Of a stretch of DNA of 64,000 nt, positions 24,992 to 35,813 are shown in pieces. Origin of the DNA: Astragalus membranaceus (taxonomy: Eukaryota; Streptophyta; Magnoliopsida; Fabales; Fabaceae); assembly GCA_039519185.1 (NCBI GenBank), contig CM076850.1, positions 159,632,462 through 159,696,461 of the forward strand. The letters are read 5' to 3'. A program made the translations under genes and the position numbers. A model generated the notes under the pieces. That model was given only the letters and a program-made list of their open reading frames with translations. It was not told the DNA's origin and made no database searches. Positions within the stretch are counted from its first letter, which is position 1; every line of letters begins with the position of its first letter.

Positions 24992-27749
24992 ATATGTTCC
25001 TCAAGTGTTGGTTGGTAGGATTTGGCGGGAGGGAATACACATATTGACTAAACCACATTGGAAAATGCGCATGAATATGAGCAGAAGATTGGTCTTCACG
25101 TACTGCCTCTGATGACAAGAACTCCCTAAAAAGAAATAATTTAATTGTTACACTTGTCTACTATATTAACTAATTAAGATCGATTGTTAATGTTGAGGAA
25201 CATACTCAATAAATGGTTGCACCTCAGTACAGTTTATCAACACATGAACATGTGCTGAACTTAACTCTTCATCTGTTAGCCAGTGAGTTGACTCCTTCCC
25301 AGATGGACGACCGGGTAGACAAAAGACAGACAAAGCCAAAGGATGTCGCCATTTAGTATCCACTTCATTTCGACTGCTTCCAGGAGCAAACTGATTCTTG
25401 AAATAATGAGAACAAAAATGTGTTGTTTCACGGTGTAGGTAAGAAGAACATATCGATCCTTCAACTCTAGCTTTGTTTTTCACCGATCTTTTTGAATCAC
25501 CCATGAACCTAGAGAATATGATATTAATATAATAGTCATATATTTCAATTTAAACTTGTTTCTAATTATATTATAATTAAAAATTAGCTGACCTTTCAAA
25601 CAGACACATCCATCTGTATTGGACAGGTCCGCAAGTTTAGCTTCATATGCGAGATGCACCGGTAGATGCTCCATAGAATCAAAGAAACCAGGTGGAAATA
25701 CTCTCTCCAACTTGCATAAGATAAGTGGGATGTCTTGTTCCATTTTTGAAAGATCATCAGCTTTTAGCGTTGCAGAACACAAATTCTTAAAGTATTGACT
25801 TATTTCAATGAGCGGATTCAAAACGTGTGTTGGCAACGAACTAAAAGCGATAGGAAGTAAGCACTCCATGAATACGTGACAATCATGACTCTTCATCCCA
25901 TGCAACCTCCCATTATCCACATCCGCATATCTAGATAAATTGGAAGAATAACCGTCTGGCATTTTCAACTCTTTTATCCACTGATAAACTGCTTTCGCTT
26001 GTTCGGTAGATAAAGTATAATTGGCTTTGGGTTTCAAAATCCTAGTACCTTGCTCAACCAACAACAAATCCTTTCGTCTACAGAAACGATCTATATCCTT
26101 CCTAGCTTTCTCATTGTCTTTCGTTTTGCCTTTCACGTTCATGACAGTGTTAAATATGTTGTCAAAAAATTCTTCTCTATATGCATGACATCGAGATTGT
26201 GTCTCAATAGATTATCTTTCCAATAGGGAAGTTCCCAAAAAATACTTTTTTTTGTCCAATTGTGCCATTGTCCATAGCCATCTGGACGAGAAACAACACC
26301 GGCTACGACTTCCACAGGAGGGATATCCCTAACATTATTCCAAACTTCCTCTGGTGTCAACTGACGAGGAGGTCTAGCTGTTTCAACATTTCCCTTGATG
26401 AACGCATATTTCTGCTTGCTAAATGGGTGATCCATAGGTAAGAACCTACGGTGCGAGTCAAACCATGAAACTTTTCCTCCGTATTTAAGACTAAAAGCCT
26501 TTGTGTCAACCATGCAAATCGGACACGCCATCTTACCATGTGTCCCCCATCCAGACAACATTCCATAGGCAGGGAAGTCATTTATGGTCCACATCAAAGC
26601 CGCCCTCATCACAAAATCTTGTTTGCGTGCCACATCATAAGTTAAAACACCATTCCACAACCTTTTTAGGTCATCAATCAAAGGTTGCAAATAGATGTCA
26701 ATACCAGCTGTTGGATTACTTGGCCCTGGAATAATAGAATTTAAAAACATGTATGGTTTGGACATACACATTTCTGGAGGAATGTTGTACGGGGTAACAA
26801 TAACTGGCCAACATGAATACGGTGTTGCCGAGGCTTGAATATATGGTGTGAAACCATCAGAGAACAAACCAAGCCGAACATTGCGTGGATCACTGGCAAA
26901 ATCTGGATGAACACGATCAAAATGCTTCCAAGCTTCACCATCAGATGGGTGACGTAATTCACCAGAATTATTTCTATTTTGATGGTGCCATGTCATTTTA
27001 CCTGCGGTCTCCATTGAAGTAAACATCCTCTGTAGCCTTGGAATAAGAGGCAGATAGAACATTGATTTTCGTGGAACCGGTTTGCCTCTGCTCATCCCTG
27101 ATCTACTGACACGATAGCGTGGTTGTCCACACAACTTGCATTCCGACAACTCTCCATCATTTATGCCAAACTCATTGTTATAATAGAGCATGCAACCAGA
27201 CACACAACAATCAATCCTTTTAGATTTTAAGCCAAGCTTCGATACCACTCTTTTAGCTTCATAATAACTTTGCGGTAAACTCCCTCTATTAATGGGGGTT
27301 GCATCCAACATCATTTTGGTCATATATTCCATGCACAACTCAACAACATTAAATTGAGACTTAAGACCCAACTCATCTAACAGTTGTATTCCCCATCCTT
27401 CAGATGTCGTAGTCACTGGATAACTACTTGATGTGTGATCTACTACTTCAACCGGAACATTAACCGCACGAACTGCAGCTACCCCTGGCGCTCCTTCCCC
27501 GTGACGACTCCATGTCCAATAATTTGGCCTAAACCCATTATTGTACAAATGAAGTCTAACTTCATGTTCATTTTTTATAGCTCGAAATGAACATTTCAAG
27601 CACGGACATCTAATACCGCCTTGTCGCCCAAATTCTTCATGATCAATGTACTTAGCACAAAAAATAAACTCTTCTACTCCTTCTACAAAACGTCGTTTTA
27701 CACCAGTTCTTCCAGGATACAATCGATCATACATCCAACTACGATCTAT

Positions 27750-28520
27750 TTTCAAGAACTATACGTATACTACACTACAATATAAATAAAATAAACTATC
27801 AATTACTTCATATTTTGATATATATATTTATATATTACTCATTTTATTTTGATATTTCAATAAACTACCAATTAATTACAAGCAACAGAATTAATTTTTT
27901 AATAATGTTATATACTAATAATTTAAACATTATAAATAATAATTCCAAATTTAATTTTAAATTTCAATTTTTATAAGAAAATATATGTTAATAAAATTTA
28001 TAAGTGAACTTAATAAATAAGTTTTTTCAATATAAATTAATTTGTATTATTATTGCAAACAAAATTTGTAACAAAATTTTACTAAAAATAGTGAAGTAAG
28101 TAATATTTTATTAATTACTTTAACAACTAACCGTAGTGAAGAGAAGGCCCTGGCTTGAAGCTTATCCTGAACTCAAGCAGAGAGGAAAAAGGAGGAACCC
28201 AAACAATACCTAAACAAAAAACAACACAATTAGTAACAAATTCATATTATTATAAAATAATTTAAAAACGAATATTAAAAAAAAAAATTAAAAACTAAAA
28301 CTATTAACTCATATCAAAAACATACCTTGAAGAAATTTCCCAATAAGAGCAGAAGACAATTCGTAGGGAGGAAGCGCTACACTTCAAAAACAGATTTAGT
28401 AGAGAAGGAGAGAATTTGGGAGAGAGTAAAAGAGAAATTTTAAGAAGAGAATGGGAGGATTGTTAGAAGTGTGGAGAATGAGAAGTGGGGAATGGATATA
28501 TATAGAAAAATGCAGCCCAA
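27750..28520 (-). promoter_or_regulatory. TNP2 leader and promoter region
   Basis: Non-coding and AT-rich. On the minus strand, splice-like sites suggest untranslated leader exons: donor AAG/GTATG near 28325, acceptor TTTAG/GTATTG near 28208, donor ACG/GTTAG near 28130, and acceptor TATAG/TTCTTG near 27759. A TATATATA stretch at about 28495-28503 could be the core promoter. Part of this leader (27757-28018) has a close relative at 45070-45333 inside the Copia element. Confidence 0.45.
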
Positions 28521-28830
28521 CGGTCAAAAGGGATTTGCGGCGGATTCTGGAGGTTTGCGGCGGATTTTGAAATTCAATATTCGCGGGTTTTTTTTTCGGA
28601 GCTTTGCGGCGGATTATGGAGGTTTGCGGCGGATTTTGAAATTTAAAATCCGCGGGTTTTTTATTTACGGAGCTTTGCGGCGGATTGGTGGTACTTTGCG
28701 GCGGATATTCAAATTAAAATACCGCGCCTTTTTTTTTAAAAACACCAAACAATCCGCCGCAAAAGCTAAAATCCGCCGCAAATACTCAACATCCGCCGCA
28801 AATGACACAAATCCGCCGCAAAGTACCATT
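28520..28830. repeat. Internal CACTA subterminal repeats
   Basis: Copies of TTTGCGGCGGATT (28531-28700) followed by inverted ATCCGCCGCAAA copies (28750-28825). These are end-type repeats found 1.3 kb inside the right end. The switch in orientation at about 28720-28750 looks like a junction between the right end of one element and the left end of another. Confidence 0.7.
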
Positions 28831-29030
28831 TTTTTTAAAAAAAATTATTATTTTTTTTAAAAATTATTATTATTTTTAAAAAAATAAATTTTATTTTTTT
28901 AAAAAAATCGTTTTAATTAAAAATATATATTATTTTATTAATTTTTTTAATTATTGATAAAAAAATAAAATCCAATAACTAATTAATTTTTAATTTAAAA
29001 AAATAAAAATTGGGAAAAGCAGTAAAATAT
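28797..29030. repeat. Direct-repeat copy 2 of CACTA inner end sequence
   Basis: Second copy of 11518-11745, in the same orientation. It implies that 28740-30177 derives from a separate CACTA element. Confidence 0.8.
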
Positions 29031-29149
29031 TATCACCAAAAAAATATCCATACAATTAATAAAATATCCATACAAAAAAATAAAATAGACTAAAGCAATA
29101 AAAATTGGGATAAACAGTAAAATATATATTTAATGTCTGCTACCCCTAA

Positions 29150-29760
29150 ACGGAGACCTACGCCATTATCTTGATATGACACTCTCTTGAGCATTGTCGG
29201 CAGCAGCTCCATTACAGTGGCGTATGTCTCCATTTCTTTGTAAAGAAATTTCCACATTGTCGTGAACACCCCTTCATCTTTTTCGTTAAAAGTAACCCAT
29301 TTATCAGCAAAAAGCTCCTCCTCATTATTTCACCACAAGTGACATATACGTTAATCAAACGCTCGGTATCATCCTGCAACTTAACAGCCCGTCCTTGCAG
29401 TTCCTCAAACTTTCTATTCAGAGATTCAACCATATTTTCAAAATAGAAGGTTTCACAAGAAACCATCTTTTGAAAAGATGATTGAATCTCTAAATAGAAA
29501 GTTTGAGGAACTGCAAGGACGGGTTGTTAAGTTGGAGGATGATACCGAGCGTTTGATGAGCGTATATGTCTCTTGTGGTGAAAATAATGAGGATGAACTT
29601 TATGCTGATAAAGGGGTTACTTTTAACGAAAAAGATGAAGGGGTCTTCATGACAATGTGAAAATTTTTTTACAAAAAAATTGAGACGTACGCCACTCTAT
29701 TGGAACCCCGCTGCCGACAATGCTCAAGAGAGTGTCGTATTAAGAGATTGAGTGCCGTAT
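29150..29760. repeat. Long hairpin built from a gene fragment
   Basis: The left arm (about 29150-29471) and right arm (29473-29760) are reverse complements with only scattered differences and one gap of about 33 bp. The centre is an exact palindrome, CATCTTTT-G-AAAAGATG at 29464-29480. Each arm, read outward from the centre, encodes ESLNRKFEELQGR, then KLEDDTERL or KLQDDTERL, and further on VTFNEKDEGVF. I do not recognise the parent gene; the first part predicts a coiled coil. It lies between CACTA end repeats, so it is carried cargo. Confidence 0.85.
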
Positions 29761-29835
29761 CAAGAGAATGAGAGTATTGGTAGAGGTGTGAAAAAAGAAG
29801 AAGGGGAGAAGGGGTTTATATAGGAGAAACGAAGT

Positions 29836-30177
29836 CAAACGGTCAAAAGGCAAGATCCGCCGGAAACGGCAGTTACCGGCGGATTTAAGGGATTTGCGGC
29901 GGACTTAAGGTATTTGCGGCGGACGGAGGTGCATTTGCGGCGGTTAATTAAAATCTCGTAAAAAAAAAATTTTGTGAACCCCAATCCGCCGCAAGAACTG
30001 TTAAATCCGCCGCAAAAGCCAAGACGAATTTTAATCCGCCGCAACGGTCAATTATTCCGCCGGTAAATTTGAGGCGGATAAAATCCGCCGGAAATGCGTA
30101 GATTCCGCCGGTAACTTTGCGGCGGATCCATATCCGCCGGAAACTCCTGGCCGGAAAAACCAATAATTCTTGTAGTG
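29836..30177. repeat. CACTA right subterminal repeats and terminus
   Basis: GCGGCGGA and TCCGCCGCAA words in both orientations run up to the terminal TTCTTGTAGTG at 30167-30177, followed by the ACT target duplication. Confidence 0.9.
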
Positions 30178-30180
30178 ACT

Positions 30181-30909
30181 GCAGTGATATATAAAAAAAC
30201 ACGGGATTAATATTTGCCATTGATAATTATAATTTCTGAAGACTACTATAAACCTACTATCTAAAAAAAGAAGAAGGCTTATTGACTATTTAAACTGATT
30301 ACTATTTAAAACACACATTTGTCACTAATACATAAAAAAGGACAAATAATTGTCACAGATAGATAAAAAAATACGGGATAAATATTTTTTTATTGATAAT
30401 CTATCTATCTATCTTTTACTATCTACTATAATATACTAATCAACTCAAATAATCAATTGAAACTATGAGATAACTGCACTGATACATAAAAAAACACAAG
30501 ATAACTACACTGATATATAAAAAAATACGGGGATAACTGCAATGATATATATATATATATAAACACGGGATAGCGGCACTGGTATATAAAAAAAAAACAT
30601 GGATAACAACACTAATATATAAAGAAACACTGCACTGATATATAAAAAATACGGGATAATTGCACATATTGTTTTTAAATGATACTTTCACATTTTTAGA
30701 TTTTAATATTTATCTATTTTTTATTTGAAACTCCTTTTTTATCTACTTTAAATATGTCTTTATTTTCACGGGATAATGTTCAGACTATAATTTAAATATT
30801 GTCTATGTTCATTGATAAAAAGAACACGACATCACACGTGTGTATGCCTGAGTATCCTACTAGTTAGGACTAAAAAGAGTATTATCGAGAGAAAAGTCCT
30901 ACTGGCAAG
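30181..30909. repeat. AT-rich short repeats continuing from 11153
   Basis: Degenerate repeats of TGCACTGATATATAAAAAAACACGGGAT with an (AT)n tract near 30549. Joined to 11153, it restores a sequence like that at about 10860-10960, which confirms the CACTA insertion site. No gene is seen. Confidence 0.7.
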
Positions 30910-31512
30910 TAGAGGTGGGAATAGGCCAGACTGACTAACAGGGGCCATGGCCCAGCCTACAACAGGCCCGGACAAGGCCAGATTTGTTTTTAAATAGATA
31001 AGGCCAATGATTTTTTAAAAGCCTATTTAGCCAAATAGGCCAGGCCATAGGCCATCGAAAAAGCTTTTTAGGCCTATCAGGCCGGCCTATTTAACTAAAT
31101 ATAACTAATTTTTTTAATTACTAATATTATTTTATATTGAATTTAGTATTTTGTGTTAATTCATAACTTTGCTAACATTTTTTGTTAGTTTAAACAAATT
31201 AACCTACATCAATTTTTGACATAGTTGAAGTTATTATTATAAAATAGAATTTAAATAGGGTGTCATATAAAGATATTTCCCTAAAAGGTTTTGTTAGATC
31301 TCAATTAAAACTTAGTCCCATTCCCCTATTAGCTTTTTTATCTATTTACAAAAGCTTACACCATTGAAATGTTGTAGGCTTTCTTAAAAAAAATAGTCAG
31401 CTAAGCTTTTAAACAGGCTTTTAGAAAGGCCAAGCTCAAGCCTAAAATTTTCAATATATGCGAGGCCCAAACTATGCAAAGCCCATCTCAGTCCAACCTA
31501 TTCGCATCCCTA
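30910..31512. mobile_element. Non-autonomous hAT-like element, 603 bp
   Basis: Ends TAGAGGTGGGAATAGGCC and CCTATTCGCATCCCTA are imperfect inverted repeats. The flanking 8-mers CTGGCAAG and CTAACAAG match at six of eight positions. GGCC-rich words cluster near both ends. There is no coding capacity. Confidence 0.65.
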
Positions 31513-31520
31513 CTAACAAG

Positions 31521-31974
31521 GAAGTAGGAGGAGCACATGATGTGCCTACCACTCACTACCAGAACAACAAAAAGATCATCCTCGTGGCCCACACTCCATG
31601 CTCTCCCGCAACCAGATGCCGCCAAAATGCCGAAATTAAAGCAATCCTTGAGAAATTAAGACGTAAGATCAGGAAAGTGACTTTCTTGTGACAATATTGC
31701 AGTCCAGTCCAGGGGCAACTTCAATTATCAAAGTCGACATACTTGACTGTGAGTGATGGCGGCTTCAATAATATATTATGTTGGTAATAGGGTGAGAAGG
31801 AAAAACACAACACTCCAAAGATTACTAATATATTTTGTATTCGATTTGCATCGATCGATTACTCTCGATCCAACGCGTAAGCTACTCAAAAATAGGTGAA
31901 CCTTCAAAACACAATAAGTTTAAAATAAAATATTCTTTTTAGGAGAGAAATCTCATTTTAAAAAGAAATTAAAT
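31521..31974. other. No recognisable feature
   Basis: Mixed-composition DNA. A short open frame at 31458-31691 has no recognisable domain. I see no gene or repeat. Confidence 0.4.
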
Positions 31975-31985
31975 AAACTTTTAAC

Positions 31986-32155
31986 TAAAATGTATTTTTG
32001 TTTACTCCCGGGTTCGATTCCCGCCCATGTTAAAAAGGCGTGTTTGCCAGCGAAATCCTTACCGCAAGTAGCGAGCGGAGATTAGTCCTTCGTTGAAAGC
32101 GTTGGGACACTCCGTGGGTAGCCAGCAATGGTCCTAAATCAAAAAAAAAAAAAAA
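31986..32155 (+). mobile_element. SINE insertion with tail and target duplication
   Basis: A perfect Pol III B box GGTTCGATTCC at 32011-32021, a body of about 120 bp, and an A run at 32141-32155. Direct repeats AAACTTTTAAC flank it (31975-31985 and after the A run). I find no A box, so the 5-prime head is truncated or altered. It is unrelated to the SINE-like element in the P450 flanks. Confidence 0.75.
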
Positions 32156-32819
32156 CTTTTAACATTCTTTTTCATTGATGGATTTGCCTTTTACATTCTA
32201 TGTATATATAGCACTTCAAATACATAGTGTGCTAAAAGGATAAGAAATCCAATGCTAACAAAAATACAAAATACTAAAATGGGAAATGATGACTCATATG
32301 CCTCTAGAATCTTCTAGATATTTCTTCTTGGGTCTATAGGTATTTGGGCTTTAATTATTTTCTCTTAGATCATAACAGAATGTGATATAATGAACGACAT
32401 ATCCCTTTATGATATTATGAAGTTCTTTTAATTGATTTGAAATTTCAATTCAAGTGTATTGGCAATGATAGATGACGGGAAAATAGCCCGAGTGGTGGAT
32501 TTAAGACCTGAGGTCAAGAGGGTCAAAGTTTTTTAAAATCACACATTATTAAAAATATTATAAAAATAAAGCTTTAAAATTTTAATTAAATAAATTACAC
32601 AACTCATAATTATCCTCTATGCACAGGGAGGCAAATGAGTTGACGTGAGTGATTGTGTGAGTGTAGAGTGTGGACTGAGTGCAAAATTTGGGGTTTGAAT
32701 GCAAATTATTCTTTTTCAGAATTTGCAAAATATTTTTTATAGAGGTTAAGTGTAATTTTATTTTTTGAGGGTATGCACTTGACTCCCACATTACTTAGAG
32801 GGTAGGTTTGCTCATGCCC
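32156..32819. other. No gene seen
   Basis: AT-rich sequence with no recognised coding potential or element ends. Confidence 0.4.
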
Positions 32820-34025
32820 TTATGAAGTGAATAAGGTTTCATTGTCAGGAAATTGATAAAACCAAATAAGCAAAATGCTAAAAGAAGGCAAAAGGATTCA
32901 CATTCTTGATATCCAATCCCTTAATTCACTGATACATATATAGCCACATGCGAGAGCTGGCAATGGTATAATAACAACTAGCAAATTGTACCCTAAAGAG
33001 TGACTCAGCAATATTCTTAAATATCTTGAGATTTTTACAAGCAAAAGGACAAGAAATAAAATGGGATTATAGATTCTAGAATACTCCTAGGTCAAGACAG
33101 CCGTCACTTGAGCACAATTTCATAGTCATTTGCCCATTTAGGTTTTACCCTATTCCTCTTTGCTCTTCCAAAAGGTATTGGATGCTCTTCATGTAAGTAA
33201 TTGGGCTCAATTTCTTCTTCATGTTGGGCCATCTCATGAGTTTGGGCCGTAACATTTCCTTCCTCTTGCACAAGCACCTTGTCCTCAAGGTGTAAGTGTG
33301 TGGATACAGTTTCTTCATTTCAGTCACAGATTTCCAAGTAGCATCTTCAGGGTATAAACGCTTCCATTGAATCACAACTTCAGTTTCAATACCTGCTAGT
33401 GTAGTGCGCCAGTCTAGTGTAGCCATGGGATGGATTATAGCAGAGTTGTTTTTAGCCTTTGGAGGTAAAGCTAAGAGTTGTTTTTAGCCTTTGGAGGTAA
33501 AGCTAATGGTTTTGCAGCAGGGTCATTACATGGTTTTAACTGAGAAACGTGCAAAATTCGGTGGATTTTGCTATTAGCACCAATGAAGTGAATAAGGTTT
33601 CAGTGTCAGGAAATTGATAAAAGCAAATAAGCAAAATGCTAAAACAAGGCAAAAGGATTCGCATAAAACAAAGCTAAAAGAAAACACTTTTCATTTATAT
33701 TCTTGATATCAAATCCCTTAATTCACTGATACATATATAGCCACATGTGAGAGATGACAACGGTACAATAACAACTAGCAAATTGTACCCTAAAGAGTGA
33801 CTCAACAATATTCGTAGATATCCTGAGATTTTTACAAGCAAAAGGACAAAAAATAAAATGGGATTATAGATTCTAGGACACTCCTACATTTCATGGTCAT
33901 TTGCCCATTTAGGTTTTACCCTATTCCTCTTTGCTCTTCCGGAAGGTATTGGATGCTCTTCATGTAAGTAATTGGGCTCAATTTCTTCTTCATGTTGGGC
34001 CATCTCATGAGTTTGGGCTGTAACA
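32820..34025 (-). mobile_element. Duplicated Ty3/gypsy (chromovirus) remnant
   Basis: Two direct copies (about 32820-33280 and 33585-34022) of the same stretch: LTR-type sequence followed, on the minus strand, by the 3-prime end of a polyprotein. A 40-bp repeat around AGAGTTGTTTTTAGCCTTTG lies between them (33445-33500). No full LTR pair or target duplication can be defined. Confidence 0.7.
33145..33426 (-). pseudogene. Chromodomain tail of a Ty3/gypsy polyprotein
   Basis: The minus-strand frame contains VIQWKRLYPEDATWKSV followed by MKKLYP, the chromodomain that ends integrase in plant chromoviruses (TW core motif present). After it the frame shifts near 33280, and the tail continues as LSPITYMKSIQ. 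Only about 90 codons remain, with no catalytic domain. A second, shorter copy of the last part is at about 33930-34022. Confidence 0.75.
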
Positions 34026-34089
34026 CATTACTTCTTGGGTTTTTTTTGTACCCCCACACTTTGACACTATACCCCCACATATTTTTTAT

Positions 34090-34445
34090 TTCCCAAAATG
34101 CCCCTAATAAAAAGTAACGAACGGATTTACCTAACCCATATATACTTCCGTTTCTGGAAAAATAACAAAACGGATGTACCTAACCCATAGTTACTTCCGT
34201 TTCTGGGAAAAATAAGAAGACAGAAGTACCTAATTGAAACATACTTCCGTCTTTATATTTTTGAACAACAGAAGTATGTAACTCAGACTTACTTCCGTCT
34301 TCGTAATGTTATCACACCGGAAGTACATTTATGTTAGGTACTTCCGTTTTGATATTTTTCAAAATGGAAGTACCTAATAAATAGATAAATCCGTTTTGGT
34401 TTTTTGAACTAACGGATTTATCTATTTAGTAGATACTTCCGTTTT
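34090..34445. repeat. ACTTCCGT / ACGGAAGT motif array, left
   Basis: About a dozen copies of ACTTCCGT or its relatives (AACGGATTTACC, CAGAAGTACC) in both orientations. The same word clusters at 38724-38860. Paired motif-rich ends flanking genes suggest subterminal regions of one DNA transposon spanning about 34030-38870, but I found no clear inverted termini or target duplication. Confidence 0.6.
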
Positions 34446-34540
34446 TGTTAAAATTTAACAGACACGATTTGACTGACAGTTTTGATCAACAGTGTGGATC
34501 GCACCGACAATATCAACGGTGGATAATTAGTGACGATTCC

Positions 34541-34548
34541 TATAAATC
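34541..34548 (+). promoter_or_regulatory. TATA box
   Basis: TATAAATC, 52 bp before the ATG at 34593 and directly downstream of the ACTTCCGT array. The short leader is rich in CA and TC, as is common in plants. Confidence 0.5.
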
Positions 34549-34592
34549 CCACACTCACCCTCATTCTTTTCACACCAACATTTCACTCCAAA

Positions 34593-35009
34593 ATGGAAAT
34601 TTGTTCAACTCAAAACTCAAGCGAGAATAGACTTACTGCTATTCACCATGGTGGCCAAATCACCATGAGAGAAGATGGTGTCTACTTATCATGTCCGAAG
34701 CCTATTTTATGTAGGCTCCGCGAAGACATCACCTTCGACAGTTTGAAAGATAAAGTGGAGATCAAAGTTCAAGTGATTGGTGATGACCGTGAGGTTACTA
34801 GTATTACTTATCGCAAACCCGATCGTCGAGATGGTGGCAGCTTTTACTTCTCGTCCATGAGGATTAGGACTGATGACGATGTACGAAGCATGTTGAACAT
34901 CCATGACATGCCTCAGAATCGTAGGCCGTTGGAGTTGTACAATGAGCATCAACGGAGCGTCAATGAAATTATACGCCATTGTTATAATGGAGGACCAGGA
35001 ATAGTTTAG
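34593..35009 (+). CDS. Small 138-residue protein of a PMD-carrying element
   Basis: ATG at 34593 (MEICSTQNSSENRL). The ATG codon was preferred over in-frame upstream non-ATG codons because the TATA box is so close. The frame is intact to 35009. It contains HHGGQITMREDGVYLSC, then TSITYRKP and RTDDDVRSMLNIH. That layout resembles the N-terminal region of plant Mutator-like transposases found with plant-mobile-domain genes, where a DDV-x3-ML-x-IH-like motif recurs. No catalytic domain follows; an enormous TTG repeat starts eight bases after the stop. It is either a truncated transposase N terminus or a small stand-alone protein; function unknown. Confidence 0.5.
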   Translation: MEICSTQNSSENRLTAIHHGGQITMREDGVYLSCPKPILCRLREDITFDSLKDKVEIKVQVIGDDREVTSITYRKPDRRDGGSFYFSSMRIRTDDDVRSMLNIHDMPQNRRPLELYNEHQRSVNEIIRHCYNGGPGIV

Positions 35010-35017
35010 AACTGTCT

Positions 35018-35808
<791 letters not shown>

Positions 35809-35813
35809 GTCTC

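Larger units (their letters stand above)
15665..27749 (-). pseudogene. TNP2-like CACTA transposase, disrupted
   Basis: Exons on the minus strand: 27749-25593, 25508-25206, and a third split by insertions into 25125-24992, 18762-18122 and 15694-15665. Domains in order: Transpos_assoc N terminus with Cys-rich CPCLKC, the Transposase_21 core (HNLDVMHIEKNF near 26190), DUF4218 (HLPVHLAYEAKL, HYFKNQFAPGS), DUF4216 ([29 protein letters not shown]), and an acidic tail ending DFENEWDSN. Defects: the expected initiator reads ATA (27747-27749); a T run at 26164-26169 is one base short; one G is missing near 25629; and two LTR insertions interrupt exon 3. With two single-base corrections and the insertions removed, the parts total 1089 codons exactly, so the gene model is sound. 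In this family the product cuts the transposon ends. Confidence 0.9.
11157..30177 (-). mobile_element. CACTA (En/Spm) DNA transposon, 19 kb, with nested insertions
   Basis: The left end starts CACTACAAGAA and the right end finishes TTCTTGTAGTG, an inverted pair. ACT flanks both sides (11154-11156 and 30178-30180), the 3-bp target duplication typical of this superfamily. Subterminal repeats based on TTTGCGGCGGAT and CCGCCGCAAA crowd both ends. Two minus-strand genes lie inside, TNP2-like (15665-27749) and TNP1-like (11810-15467). Nested in it are a hAT derivative, a solo LTR and an LTR retrotransposon, about 10.1 kb in all, so the CACTA itself is about 9 kb. Both genes are broken, so it cannot now move on its own, although the ends look usable if a relative supplies transposase. 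Confidence 0.95.

Noticed and set aside
29478..29660. Small gene encoding IESLNRKFEELQGR
   Set aside because: It is one arm of the hairpin; the other arm encodes the same peptide in reverse and both have frame breaks, so I describe it as hairpin cargo, not a gene.
32011..32021. tRNA gene suggested by a perfect B box
   Set aside because: There is no cloverleaf or A box, and the A tail with flanking repeats shows that it is a SINE.
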